Below, in pieces: positions 55,088-64,000 of a DNA stretch of 64,000 nucleotides. Source of the stretch: Chryseobacterium ginsenosidimutans (GTDB taxonomy: Bacteria; Bacteroidota; Bacteroidia; Flavobacteriales; Weeksellaceae); the NCBI RefSeq assembly GCF_024807225.1, contig NZ_JANUCO010000001.1, positions 2,356,001 through 2,420,000 on the forward strand. Direction: 5' to 3'. Position 1 is the stretch's first letter, and every line of letters starts with the position of its first letter. The notes beneath the pieces are model-generated. The model saw nothing but the letters and a program-made list of their open reading frames with translations, was not told where the DNA came from and did not search any database. The position numbers were made by a program, and so were the translations under genes.

Positions 55088-55522
55088 CTATGGGATTTTT
55101 GCAATAATTTTATTAATTATTTCATTCTGTACAAAAGGTAGAAATTCTTCATATAGAGTTGCAGCCCTAACATTTGTCAATTTTCCTGTGTTCGAAGGAA
55201 TTGTAATGAAGAACTCATCGGTATCTATCCACTCAACAGGTAATTCAAAATTGTTCCTTGTACTTGACAAATTTTCTCCCTTCTCAAAAAGAATATTTAG
55301 AAGCGAATTTCTAACTATTCCGATCCCTTTAATTCTTAGATCTAATGAACCTGGTCTATTGGCTTTCAGGTATATTATGTCTCCAATCTTTACAGTAGAG
55401 AGCATATTATATAAATCCTGAGCATCGTTAATATCCCATCCGATCACATAGTTGTTATTTGCGAAAAAATCATCTTTAATTTCGTCTCCGTCCCAATTGG
55501 AACCAGCGCCATAAATTGCCAT
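55088..55522 (-). CDS. EVE/PUA-like protein
   Basis: 144 residues. MAIYGAGSNWDGDEIKDDF, NNYVIGWDINDAQDLYNML, then VKIGDIIYLKANRPGSLDLR and IKGIGIVRNS. The order 'hxxG-W ... K-x-GD-hhhhK ... h-x-GhG-hV' is that of EVE/PUA-like domains, which bind modified bases and often partner with restriction systems. No nuclease is attached. Located between the Avs-like gene and dnd genes; it could read phosphorothioate or other marks, which is speculation. Confidence 0.6.
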   Translation of the reverse strand: MAIYGAGSNWDGDEIKDDFFANNNYVIGWDINDAQDLYNMLSTVKIGDIIYLKANRPGSLDLRIKGIGIVRNSLLNILFEKGENLSSTRNNFELPVEWIDTDEFFITIPSNTGKLTNVRAATLYEEFLPFVQNEIINKIIAKIP

Positions 55523-55655
55523 AGTTTTAAATTTTTTGAGTGTTATCTTGAATAATATAAGTTATACGTCATACTCTTACAAATCTACAAGTTGCTGTTA
55601 GATAAATTTTACGGATTACCGTAATGAACGAAATTAGACATTTGGAATCTGTTAG

Positions 55656-55681
55656 AATTCAGTAGTTCTACTGAATTTTTT
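55656..55681 (+). terminator. Perfect hairpin terminator without an upstream + gene
   Basis: 10-bp perfect stem AATTCAGTAG / CTACTGAATT, two-base loop, then TTTT. Nearest + strand gene upstream ends 1.3 kb away. Confidence 0.65.
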
Positions 55682-55968
55682 ATACCACTTTAAATATGTT
55701 TACCAGAAATTAAAGTTTATTTTTAGATAATGTTGATATTTCCAACAATTCTGAGAAAATTAGTTTTTAGAATGATAGTTTGATAGATGAGAGAAGGATG
55801 CTTAAGCAATCAAGGTTTGAGTATTGGAATTTATTTAAAACCCTTATCTGGTAGGAAGTCAGATAACTATGATAAGAAGTTGAAATTTCCATAATATGTA
55901 ATTAGTTCATCCATAGTTTTTTACCTAAAATGGGTCAGTGGTTTTTATTTTTTCTCGTTATATTTTCA

Positions 55969-55993
55969 TAAATTTGACTGGCATGTTATGCCA
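55969..55993 (+). promoter_or_regulatory. dnd promoter -7 box and overlapping palindrome
   Basis: TAAATTTG (55969-55976) fits the -7 consensus exactly; three bases on, TGGCAT-GTT-ATGCCA (55979-55993) is a perfect 6-bp dyad at the likely transcript start, 25 bases before dndC. A repressor site is likely. Confidence 0.55.
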
Positions 55994-56017
55994 TAATCAT
56001 GCAATGAGAAAATTTTT

Positions 56018-57382
56018 ATGCAAAAGATAAAGAGCAATAAAATAGAAGGAATTATTGACCAGATTACTGATCAATATTTATATGCTGATAGATCAGAAAG
56101 ACCTTGGATTATTGGATTTAGTGGAGGAAAAGACTCTACTGTATTATTGACTTTGGTTTGGATTGCTTTGCAGCGAATTAGAGAACAACTTCCACATCCA
56201 TTTCAATTACGAAGAAAAGTATATGTAGTTTGTAATGATACAATGGTTGAAAATCCAATTTTGGCTGATTATGTAACGGATGTTCTTAAGAAAATTGAAG
56301 AGGAAGCACGAAATCAAGATTTACCAATATTTGTTAAAAGAACAACACCGAAATTAGAAGAGACATTTTGGATAAATGTTATAGGAAAAGGTTACCCGGT
56401 ACCAAATAATTCATTTAGATGGTGTACAGATAAGTTAAAAATCAAGCCTACTTCCAGTTTCCTTTTGGAGCAAATTGATGATATGGGAGAAGCAATCGTT
56501 TTATTGGGAACCAGATACGAAGAAAGTGCTACTAGAGAACGTTCTATACGTAAACATGAGGTTGCGGGTCGTAGATTATCAAAACATCAAACGTCTCCCA
56601 ATACTTACACCTACGCACCAATTAAGGAACTTCTATTACACGAAGTTTGGTACATCATAAACGCTGTAACATCGCCTTGGGGCTTTGATAATTCAATTCT
56701 ATTTCAAATTTATGCAGATGCAAGTGCAGATGATTACGAGTGTCCTACTGTTATAACAGATAAAAAACATACCTCTTGTGGACAGAGCCGTTTTGGTTGC
56801 TGGACATGTACTGTGGTGAAAAATGACAAATCAATGAATGCCCTTGTAAGTAATGGACGAAACTGGATGCAACCATTACTTGACTTCAGAAACCGATTGG
56901 TTGAAGGTAGAAATTTACCTGAAAACCGAAAAGACACAAGAAGAAATGGGATGAAGGCTGTAAATGATGATGGTGAGAATAATGGTACTTATGAGGAAGG
57001 ATATAGATATCGTATTTTAAAGGATTTACTTACAGTGCAAAGAGATGTTCAGATTGATCGTCCAGATGTTACATTAATTAACAATCAAGAATTGATTGCG
57101 ATTCAAGTTATTTGGAACAGAGACCTTTATTTTGACCATACTGTAGGAGAAGTGTATAAAGAAATTTATAATAAAGAAATTAGTACTAACAACATAAAAA
57201 CTCTTGATAATACAGAGAAGAGAATTATCAGGGAAGTCTGTGAAGATGATATAAAGTATTACAATCTTATTGATAATTTGATCTCTTTGCAAGAGACTAA
57301 AACTTTGTTAATTTCAAAATACGGATTGCATAATGATATTGAAAGACGTATCGAGAAATTTGCAACAGGTAAGACATCATAG
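56018..57382 (+). CDS. dndC: DNA phosphorothioation sulfurtransferase DndC
   Basis: 454 residues. A PP-loop ATPase of the PAPS-reductase type: FSGGKDST at 34-41, WCTDKLK, and a cysteine cluster CGQSRFGCWTC at 254-264 for an Fe-S centre. DndC activates and transfers sulfur into the DNA backbone together with DndD and DndE. It is the first gene of dndC-dndD-dndE; dndA (a cysteine desulfurase) is absent here, and a host IscS-type enzyme often replaces it. Strong call. Confidence 0.95.
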   Translation: MQKIKSNKIEGIIDQITDQYLYADRSERPWIIGFSGGKDSTVLLTLVWIALQRIREQLPHPFQLRRKVYVVCNDTMVENPILADYVTDVLKKIEEEARNQDLPIFVKRTTPKLEETFWINVIGKGYPVPNNSFRWCTDKLKIKPTSSFLLEQIDDMGEAIVLLGTRYEESATRERSIRKHEVAGRRLSKHQTSPNTYTYAPIKELLLHEVWYIINAVTSPWGFDNSILFQIYADASADDYECPTVITDKKHTSCGQSRFGCWTCTVVKNDKSMNALVSNGRNWMQPLLDFRNRLVEGRNLPENRKDTRRNGMKAVNDDGENNGTYEEGYRYRILKDLLTVQRDVQIDRPDVTLINNQELIAIQVIWNRDLYFDHTVGEVYKEIYNKEISTNNIKTLDNTEKRIIREVCEDDIKYYNLIDNLISLQETKTLLISKYGLHNDIERRIEKFATGKTS

Positions 57383-57384
57383 AA

Positions 57385-59475
57385 ATGAAAATTAGTAAAA
57401 TTAAGTTTAACAATTTCAGAATATATAAGGGTGAAAATGAGATAACTTTTCTCCCAAGTCAAGATGAAAAAAACATTAATATAGTTGCAGGTAAAAATGG
57501 GTTTGGTAAAACAACATTTTTAACTTCTTTAATATGGTGTTTTTACGGAAAGATGATGGTTGAAGTTGAAGAAAAATACAAGAAAGATATTAAAAATGCC
57601 GGGGGCTATGAAAAATTTCTAAACACTTTACTAAATCGTGATATTAAGAATGATTTCGAACAAAGTAATTTAAATGATTCAAGCCTGTCTATGGAAGTTG
57701 AACTTTCAGATATTTCAATTCCTTCCTTGCCCTGCGAGCGTGTTCTCATAAAAAGGTCTTATAACTTATCAACTGAAAATGAAATTTTAGAAATCTATAT
57801 TGATGGTTTAGAAAATGAATTAGCTAAAGAAGTTGGTTTAGAGTTGTTTATCAATGACTTTATTTTACCGAGAGAAATAGCTAAATTCTTTTTCTTCGAT
57901 GCGGAAAAGATTGTAACATTGGCAGAAGCCAAATCAAAATCTGAATTGAAAAATCTAAGTAGGGCTTATTCTGAAGTGTTAGGAATTAAAAAATACGAAG
58001 ATCTTAAAAAAAACCTTGAGACTTTGCTTGTTAAACTTCGTCGAAATGGTGCTAAGCCTGACCAGCAGATCAAACTTCAACAGTTAATAGAGAAAGAAAA
58101 GGAGTTAAAATCTTTAATTGAACTTTGTTTGGAGAAAAAAACTGAGATTGAAAAGGAGATTTTATCTTATTCTAATCAAAGCGATTCATTACAGGAAAAG
58201 CTTATTAGGGAGGGGAGCGGTATCACTTTAGAAGAACTAACACAGCTTAAATCAGAGCTTGAGATGTTTAAAAAAGATTCGGATGAGATTAGAGGACGAT
58301 TAAAAAAGATGATCGATCTTGTTCCAATTGTAATGGCTGGGAAAAAATTAATCGAATTGAGTGATCAGATAGAAAATGAAAGTTTTGCAGATTCCAATTT
58401 CAATATTAATATTAATGAAAATCCACTCCTTAAAAAATCTATTCTTAATAAATTACAATCATTAAATATTAATATTTCCAAAGGCAATGAGATCATTAAG
58501 TTGTTTCAGGATTCTTTGGAACAATATACGATTAAAAGTAGTGAAGAGTCATCTGTTTTACTTGACTACACTCCTGAGCAGACTCGTGCTGTCAAAGCAA
58601 TTATAGACAATGTTAAAAATGGTTTCAGCATCCAATTTCAAAATATTGTCAGAGAAGAAAAAAATAATAAGTTAGCAACATCAAAGGTATTTTATAAAAT
58701 AAAGCAGGCTGAGGCTAGAAAAGGAAATGCCGTTGCTCAAAAACTACGTGAAGAAAAAGCTAAAGTTGACCAGAGAATTCTTCACTTGTCACAAGAGAAA
58801 GGGGGATTGATTGAAGAGCTAAATTCATTGGAATCACAGTCCGCAATCAACAATAGGGTGCTTTCAGAATATGAAAAGAATTTTAAATTAGTTGAGGCTG
58901 ACATCGCTAAAAGCGAAGTTACTGAAAAATTATTACTTAAAATATCAAAAATTATTCAAAGAGTAAAAGAAGATAAGAAATATTCTCTTCAAAAGTCAAT
59001 TCTTTTAGGCCTCAAGAAAATTATGCATAAGAGTGATTTTGTGCATAACGTTAAGGTCAATGTTTATGACGATATAATGGATATTGATTTGTTAGATTCC
59101 AACGACAAAATAATAGATAAAGAATCATTATCAAAAGGTGAGCAGCAACTGTATGCTACTGCTCTGCTTAAAGCTTTAGTAGATGAATCTGGTATCAAGT
59201 TTCCTGTTTTTATTGACAGTCCACTACAGAAGTTTGATAAATTCCATTCTCAAAACATAATTAGGGAGTTTTACCCATCGATTTCAGATCAAGTGGTTTT
59301 ATTCCCACTTCTAGAAAAAGAATTGTCTGAGATGGAATATAAAACGTTGCAACCACATGTCAACAAAGTTTATATTATTGACAGCGAAAATGGTGCTTCA
59401 AAATTCAAATTTTTGAAACAAGATCAGTTATTTGCCGAAATTAAAAACGAAGAAGATTATGTTCACTCAAATTAA
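57385..59475 (+). CDS. dndD: DNA phosphorothioation ATPase DndD
   Basis: 696 residues, SMC/RecN-like. Walker A GKNGFGKTTF at 36-45, a long coiled coil in the middle, the ABC signature SKGEQQLYATALL near 581 and Walker B FPVFIDSPLQKFD. It is thought to open or nick DNA for sulfur insertion. Starts 2 bases after dndC and overlaps dndE. Confidence 0.95.
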   Translation: MKISKIKFNNFRIYKGENEITFLPSQDEKNINIVAGKNGFGKTTFLTSLIWCFYGKMMVEVEEKYKKDIKNAGGYEKFLNTLLNRDIKNDFEQSNLNDSSLSMEVELSDISIPSLPCERVLIKRSYNLSTENEILEIYIDGLENELAKEVGLELFINDFILPREIAKFFFFDAEKIVTLAEAKSKSELKNLSRAYSEVLGIKKYEDLKKNLETLLVKLRRNGAKPDQQIKLQQLIEKEKELKSLIELCLEKKTEIEKEILSYSNQSDSLQEKLIREGSGITLEELTQLKSELEMFKKDSDEIRGRLKKMIDLVPIVMAGKKLIELSDQIENESFADSNFNININENPLLKKSILNKLQSLNINISKGNEIIKLFQDSLEQYTIKSSEESSVLLDYTPEQTRAVKAIIDNVKNGFSIQFQNIVREEKNNKLATSKVFYKIKQAEARKGNAVAQKLREEKAKVDQRILHLSQEKGGLIEELNSLESQSAINNRVLSEYEKNFKLVEADIAKSEVTEKLLLKISKIIQRVKEDKKYSLQKSILLGLKKIMHKSDFVHNVKVNVYDDIMDIDLLDSNDKIIDKESLSKGEQQLYATALLKALVDESGIKFPVFIDSPLQKFDKFHSQNIIREFYPSISDQVVLFPLLEKELSEMEYKTLQPHVNKVYIIDSENGASKFKFLKQDQLFAEIKNEEDYVHSN

Positions 59476-59878
59476 AACCAGCAGAGAAAATAGGGAGATT
59501 GTCGCTCAACTTACTCGCAGACTCAATTTAGGAGCTGAAAACATTATTGCACGTATGGCATATTCATATTCGCTTTCTAAAGATAGGAGATTAAACTTAA
59601 ATGATTTAGCTGATTCAGGAGGTAAAGAATATTCAAGATCCGTTTTATTTGGAGACCATGATGATGTATATATAGGATTACTTTGTACTCATTATACTAT
59701 ATATAAAACTGACAAAGATCTTGGTAAATATGTAAAACTTCATATTGATGATGGATTGAACTTAATCGATCTAGAATTAAAAAAAGCAAATAACATTGAT
59801 GGTTTTGATTTTTTAGTAGAACTAATTTCTTCTAATCTTAGCACTTCATCTGATTTATTTATAGAGAAACTGACGTAG
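59459..59878 (+). CDS. dndE: DNA phosphorothioation protein DndE
   Basis: 139 residues from the ATG at 59459, which overlaps dndD by 17 bases; an earlier TTG is less likely. MFTQIKTSRENREIVAQLTRRLNLGAENIIARMAYSYS is the DndE signature. It binds nicked DNA in the modification complex. Confidence 0.92.
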   Translation: MFTQIKTSRENREIVAQLTRRLNLGAENIIARMAYSYSLSKDRRLNLNDLADSGGKEYSRSVLFGDHDDVYIGLLCTHYTIYKTDKDLGKYVKLHIDDGLNLIDLELKKANNIDGFDFLVELISSNLSTSSDLFIEKLT

Positions 59879-59904
59879 TAATCTATTTGTCAATTACAAT
59901 ATTT

Positions 59905-59960
59905 TGTAGATGAATACAGAAGACTATTAATAATTTAATAGTCTTCTGTATTCATCTACA
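59905..59960. terminator. 25-bp perfect inverted repeat at the meeting point of the dnd operons
   Basis: Arms of 25 bases (59905-59929 and 59936-59960) match perfectly around a six-base loop. The right arm is the last coding part of the dndB-like gene (DEYRRLLNY end), so the left arm is an inverted copy of a gene end. Either a bidirectional terminator or a relic of a duplication. Confidence 0.7.
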
Positions 59961-61159
59961 TCCTGCTTGTTCTTAATTTCATCCAAATCCATTAAGCCCA
60001 TAGCAATTAATAGAATGTTTTTAATCCGGGTTTTACCTATTCCTGAAAGTTGAAAAAATGCGCTATTAAAATTTATATTTGTTGTTTTTGAAAATAAATT
60101 ATTTACCTCGTAGCTAAAATAATTAACACTAATATCTTTTTCTTTTTCTATTTTGTGTAAAATCTTTTTTAAAACAATAAATTGAACTTGGATTCCAACG
60201 GTTTTAAACAAGATAGGACTTGACTGGAATAAAACATTATAAGTAGATTTAAAGAAATTTAGTAGTATAGTATAAATTAGAAGATCATTATTTTCAATAT
60301 AATATTTTCTCAAAGGAGCACTACTTTTAACTTCATTTAAAATAATTCTTGATCTTTCGTTTTCAAACTTAATTTGTAATTCATCCCGATCTCTTTTAGC
60401 ATTGTTCGTTATTAAGGATAAGATTCCCTCTACTATGGCTGCTGTTGAGATTGTCCATTCATTGGAATTTACACCAGAAATCTTTTCTAGTATTTCATCA
60501 CTATTTGCTGCTAATGAAATATGACCTTTAAAAATTGATTTATCATCAAGATTTAATTTTCTAGTCAGAAATACTGCTAATTTTTCAGGAGACCACTTAT
60601 CTGCTTCATCATCGTTTAAATCATACCCATACAATTCATAAGCTAAACTTTTATCAACTTTACGTTGATTCATATTAATCGTTGCAAAGATATATGCTTG
60701 ATATGGATTAGGTAAATCTAAATAAAGAGTACATAGTAATTCATAATCTTTTTGCTCATCAACATTAAGATGTTTAAAACTGAATAAACGGTGCTGACCA
60801 TCTATAACAGTTCCATTGACTTGTAATTTTGGTATCTCTAAATAGTTTTCATTACTATTACTTAGGTTTTGAATAACAACTTTCCATTGTTCATCTTCTG
60901 GTAAATTTCTCGTATTTCCAGCAATAATTATTGAGTTAGGTAAAGCGCTTTCTGAACTTTTTAAGAATTTTGAAATTTCTCTTCCTCTTCCTTCATCAAA
61001 TCGTCTTTGAATACCTTCATTTCTAAATTTACCACCTTCCAAGCTTAAATAATATGGTTCAGATTCAACTAGTTGTAATAATTCAAAAGCAGATATTTTA
61101 AAAACATAAAAAGTTCCTAAGGGTTGTTTAATTTCTAAAATGTTATATTTATTTGACAT
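59927..61159 (-). CDS. dndB: DndB-like DGQHR-domain protein
   Basis: 410 residues. DGQHRLFSFKHL with the DGQHR motif at 120-124, IFATINMNQRKVDKSL after it. DndB proteins repress or tune phosphorothioation genes. Here it lies on the opposite strand to dndCDE, in an operon with a membrane protein and a DptH-like ATPase; TAATG overlap with the gene upstream shows coupled translation. Other DGQHR proteins exist, so the symbol is likely but not certain. Confidence 0.8.
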   Translation of the reverse strand: MSNKYNILEIKQPLGTFYVFKISAFELLQLVESEPYYLSLEGGKFRNEGIQRRFDEGRGREISKFLKSSESALPNSIIIAGNTRNLPEDEQWKVVIQNLSNSNENYLEIPKLQVNGTVIDGQHRLFSFKHLNVDEQKDYELLCTLYLDLPNPYQAYIFATINMNQRKVDKSLAYELYGYDLNDDEADKWSPEKLAVFLTRKLNLDDKSIFKGHISLAANSDEILEKISGVNSNEWTISTAAIVEGILSLITNNAKRDRDELQIKFENERSRIILNEVKSSAPLRKYYIENNDLLIYTILLNFFKSTYNVLFQSSPILFKTVGIQVQFIVLKKILHKIEKEKDISVNYFSYEVNNLFSKTTNINFNSAFFQLSGIGKTRIKNILLIAMGLMDLDEIKNKQDVDEYRRLLNY

Positions 61160-61797
61160 TATACTCCAGTATTAAAATTTGTTAAATCACCATTAAGATT
61201 ACTTTCTTGTTTATCTTCTCCTTCTGCAGTATCTCCTTCTGCAGTATCAGCATTCCCTCCAATTATATTTACATAATTTTTCATATAATTTGAAAGGATT
61301 TTATTTCTAACATTAGAAATCCACCAAATAAAATATGCAAACAATAATAAAATTGAAGAAAAAATTATTTTTAGCAAATCGATATCAAATATATTGTTTA
61401 TTAATATCCAAAAGATAAATGAGATAATTAAGCTGCTTAAGCCGAATATACGTACCCCTCTTTTCAAATTCTCTAATTCATCAAAATTAAGATTAAGTTC
61501 CTTAGTTTCTTTTTCAATACTTTTTCTAGGTATAAAGATTAATTCAATAACTGATGCCGTTACTAATGCCAATCCAGTACTTGAAATATTAAAACAAGAA
61601 TTTTTAACTTTAAAATGATCAAATTTGCAACTCAAACAATAATCTATTGTAAACAATTCTGTAATGACTCCAAATGTTCCAACCAGAACAATCACGACAA
61701 AAAAGTATAAGACGTATGAGGGGATTTTCCATGCTTCCATAAGTCTTTCACCAAGAAAATCAATAAGTAGTTTCCAATCTCTTCGTTTATTTTTCAT
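61159..61797 (-). CDS. Membrane protein of the dnd locus, 212 residues
   Basis: Not recognised. Four hydrophobic segments, about residues 27-47, 71-91, 115-135 and 138-158 (for example IPSYVLYFFVVIVLVGTFGV), with a CLSCKFDHF loop and an acidic tail holding the repeat DTAEGDTAEGE. It lies between the DptH-like and dndB-like genes, with stop/start overlap to dndB. Membrane proteins are not part of classic Dnd systems, so it may add a membrane-linked effector function. Confidence 0.7.
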   Translation of the reverse strand: MKNKRRDWKLLIDFLGERLMEAWKIPSYVLYFFVVIVLVGTFGVITELFTIDYCLSCKFDHFKVKNSCFNISSTGLALVTASVIELIFIPRKSIEKETKELNLNFDELENLKRGVRIFGLSSLIISFIFWILINNIFDIDLLKIIFSSILLLFAYFIWWISNVRNKILSNYMKNYVNIIGGNADTAEGDTAEGEDKQESNLNGDLTNFNTGV

Positions 61798-61815
61798 GAC
61801 TAAATTAAGTTATTT

Positions 61816-64000
61816 TCACAATTCCCAAAAAGCTTTATCTCTTATGACTAATGGAGCGGAGCCGGCAAGGTTTACAACACTTTGATGTTTTTCAAGCCCT
61901 TTTATTATATTGATTAAATTTTCTTTTTTCACTTTACTGTCCAAAGCGAAAAGTGATTCAACTTCTTTAATCTTAATTTCGTTTACTCTATGAATTACCC
62001 AGGTCAATATATAATTAGAGTATTCGTTTTCACCAGTGGCAAAATGATTTAAGAATTGAGTTGAAAGCACAGTGCCTACTCCAAATTCACGTCCTTCTTT
62101 CAATATTTTTTTTAGTGACTGAAAATTTTTACTGAGGAAATTATCTGCTTCATCTACCAAGATGATTTTACGTAATTGGCGTAAATTGTTTTCAATCGCA
62201 CTGTGTCCGTGTCGCTGCATCTGTGTGTAAAAAGCGTCTAATGTAATCGCTACAATTAAGTTTTGAATAGATTCATCATATCCAGATAAATTGATTACCA
62301 CAACACCGTTAATAAAAGAATACAAAGACTTGGTTTTAGAAGGGTTTGATTCAAATATTTCAAAGTCAGATAAATTGGAGATTGCAGCATATAAACTATC
62401 ATGAGACAATTCTGGATTATCAAGAAAGATATTACACACGTCAGCTAAAGTTGGGGGTATATTTGTCCAGGTATCTCTTTTAGATTTTTCTATCCCTTTA
62501 CTCTCATAAGCTTCAACTATAATGTCTCTCAATTTTTGTTTTTGAACATTTCCAAGGTTAAAAGCATTAGCAATAGTTTCCTTAATGTCGTTTGCCGTAT
62601 GCAATGGCAGCATCGGTTTGGACTGATCTGTTGCATCCAAAGCCAAAGGATTGTAAGGTAATTTGTGTGGTTCAAATACTTTAGCATTGGTCGCTTGCAC
62701 AAAGTCCTCTTTTACGTAATCTCCTTTGTAATCAAAAATAAGTATTCCCAATTTTTCATCCCCCGGATTGTGGTCAACGTTTTTATAGATTTGTGTAATT
62801 AAAGACTTTGTAAATTGAGTTTTACCCGTACCCATTGTTCCAATGATTCCTGTATTTGTATGCATAACCATATCAGAATTATTTGGTTCCCAAATAATTG
62901 GTTGCTGTGTATTCAAATCAGTTCCGAAGAGAATTTTAATGCCGGATCTTGAAGGCTTTTCTTCCGGCTTTTCTGAAATTGTTTCCTCGGAAACGAAAGG
63001 TTCGTCCGGGGCATTATTTTCGTTTTCGGGTGCTATATTATCCGACTCTACTGTTGTATTTGAAATCGTATTACAATTATACCTTGAATTCAATAATTTA
63101 GAAGTATCAATAGTAGTAGTTGTGTTATGAAATAATTCAATAAGCTGATCAACTGATTTAACAAGGAAATTGTAACCATCCTGTTCCATAAGATTAACTT
63201 CCATACAGTTTTCAGAAGTATTCAGTTTTCGTGTAATGGTGTCATTTCCAAAATAAATTAATCCAAAATCTCCGATAATTGGCTTGAGTGATGTCGAAAT
63301 GGTAAACTGATTATTCAACAATTCTGTTTTATAATCATTCAGAATATTGTCCCAATTCTGATTCTCCCATATTTGAAATAATTTCATCTTTTCGGCACTG
63401 GCCAATACCAATTTAGCAAAGAAATTTTTGTAAAATTCTGAAATAAAACCATCTTTAGATAAGTGATTGTAAATTAATTCAGCCGTTTTCTTTCCTTGAA
63501 TCCTTCCTTTATTAACAATGTTTAAACCTCCGATTTTCAATTCAACAGGATAAAAATACATTTCTAATTTCTCCTTTTTTTTCTCCAGACCGATCAGCAG
63601 TAGATCATCACTGTAAGATCCCCCTGCACCTAGATTTTTTGTTGAAAACAAACCTTCTTCTTTTGTAAGACCAGCATTTCCGGAAACTCGTAAAATCTCC
63701 TCCAGTGAAATTGGAACCCAGATTATACATGGATTATGTAGAAAGGTTAATGCCGTTTTAACACCTGACAATAAACTTAGTTTCTCTTTCGGAAAATGGC
63801 TTTTTTGCCGTACCAGTCCCAATAACCAGTCTCCATTGATTGCGTTGAAAAAGTTGATAATAGGTATGGTGTCTGTTTGTGGGGTAAACAAAACTTTGTG
63901 CTTTGCAAGAAATTCCTGAACCACAAATGCATATTGCTCCGTTTTTCTGCTTACAGTAATCGCGTCGTAGCCACTCGAATTGGTATATTGATCGCTGTAA
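61816..64000 (-). CDS. dptH: DptH-like HerA/FtsK-type ATPase, C-terminal part (cut by window edge)
   Basis: 727 residues are visible and the frame is still open at the right edge; an internal GTG at 63924 is not a real start. The ATPase domain has Walker A GTMGTGKTQF, FDYKGDYV, and Walker B KIILVDEADNF with EFGVGTVLSTQ (sensor). DptH is the helicase-like part of the Dnd-linked restriction system that attacks unmodified DNA. DptF and DptG would be expected beyond the edge. The HerA-type call is firm; the name comes from the dnd context. Confidence 0.75.
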   Translation of the reverse strand, partial: YSDQYTNSSGYDAITVSRKTEQYAFVVQEFLAKHKVLFTPQTDTIPIINFFNAINGDWLLGLVRQKSHFPKEKLSLLSGVKTALTFLHNPCIIWVPISLEEILRVSGNAGLTKEEGLFSTKNLGAGGSYSDDLLLIGLEKKKEKLEMYFYPVELKIGGLNIVNKGRIQGKKTAELIYNHLSKDGFISEFYKNFFAKLVLASAEKMKLFQIWENQNWDNILNDYKTELLNNQFTISTSLKPIIGDFGLIYFGNDTITRKLNTSENCMEVNLMEQDGYNFLVKSVDQLIELFHNTTTTIDTSKLLNSRYNCNTISNTTVESDNIAPENENNAPDEPFVSEETISEKPEEKPSRSGIKILFGTDLNTQQPIIWEPNNSDMVMHTNTGIIGTMGTGKTQFTKSLITQIYKNVDHNPGDEKLGILIFDYKGDYVKEDFVQATNAKVFEPHKLPYNPLALDATDQSKPMLPLHTANDIKETIANAFNLGNVQKQKLRDIIVEAYESKGIEKSKRDTWTNIPPTLADVCNIFLDNPELSHDSLYAAISNLSDFEIFESNPSKTKSLYSFINGVVVINLSGYDESIQNLIVAITLDAFYTQMQRHGHSAIENNLRQLRKIILVDEADNFLSKNFQSLKKILKEGREFGVGTVLSTQFLNHFATGENEYSNYILTWVIHRVNEIKIKEVESLFALDSKVKKENLINIIKGLEKHQSVVNLAGSAPLVIRDKAFWEL

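Larger units (their letters stand above)
55523..56017. other. Intergenic between EVE-like gene and dndC
   Basis: About 495 AT-rich bases. Contains the isolated + strand terminator at 55656 and the dnd promoter/operator at 55969; no protein gene seen. Confidence 0.6.

Overview
The window looks like chromosome of a Bacteroidota bacterium of the Flavobacteriia, most like Chryseobacterium or a close relative. Grounds: low GC; promoter -7 boxes of the Bacteroidota type TAnnTTTG; a type A T9SS sorting domain; a fused CcoN-CcoO oxidase; a short histone H1-like protein; DUF4099/DUF3945 proteins beside topoisomerase III; and a Bacteroidota-type alpha-oxoamine synthase. No rRNA, tRNA or CRISPR array was seen. 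The species is inference.

Layout. 0-3.8 kb: glycine-cleavage-type genes (GcvH end, GcvT, a second GcvH-like protein), a methyltransferase and a serine palmitoyltransferase-like enzyme, closed by a strong terminator. 3.9-5.6 kb: decayed integrase and excisionase-like genes, then an XRE regulator. 5.7-8.9 kb: cbb3 oxidase genes ccoNO and ccoP without ccoQ. 9.7-15.4 kb: a DNA-damage-type cassette of DnaE-like polymerase, DinB, a divergent S24/LexA-like repressor and a frameshifted AlkB. 15.5-17.7 kb: an AraC regulator, a quinone reductase-like flavoprotein and small membrane proteins. 17.9-23.4 kb: mobile-element backbone genes (HTH, DUF4099/DUF3945, TopB) and a NUMOD4 protein.

23.7-38.1 kb is the most striking part. 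A tight operon encodes a T9SS-sorted repeat protein, a large YD/RHS protein and an RHS-core protein ending in a HINT pretoxin domain plus a variable toxin tip and an immunity-like gene. It is followed by an array of promoterless alternative tips. Each begins with a copy of the last ~80-175 bp of the HINT coding sequence, most carry a downstream immunity-like gene, and most are separated by intrinsic terminators. One silent tip (CT5) matches the expressed tip base for base while its HINT leader differs, which points to recent cassette exchange. An IS3-family element without target duplication and a chimeric join to a broken DJ-1/PfpI gene end the array.

38.2-46 kb: NmrA-type reductase and divergent HxlR regulator, outer-membrane protein, histone H1-like protein, SDR and Crp/Fnr genes, and several gene remnants. 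45.7-47 kb holds two ~263-bp direct repeats and a five-copy ~25-bp tandem array bounded by inverted repeats, followed by a RadC-like gene and a second DUF4099/DUF3945 gene. 49.3-64 kb is a defence island: IS5-family remnant, an Avs-like STAND NTPase with a Cap4/DUF4297-like nuclease N-terminus, an EVE/PUA-like protein, and a phosphorothioation locus (dndC-dndD-dndE facing dndB, a membrane protein and a DptH-like ATPase that runs off the right edge).

Many otherwise recognisable genes carry single-base frameshifts, several in A-runs. Some may be assembly errors, so pseudogene calls that rest on one indel should be read with that in mind.
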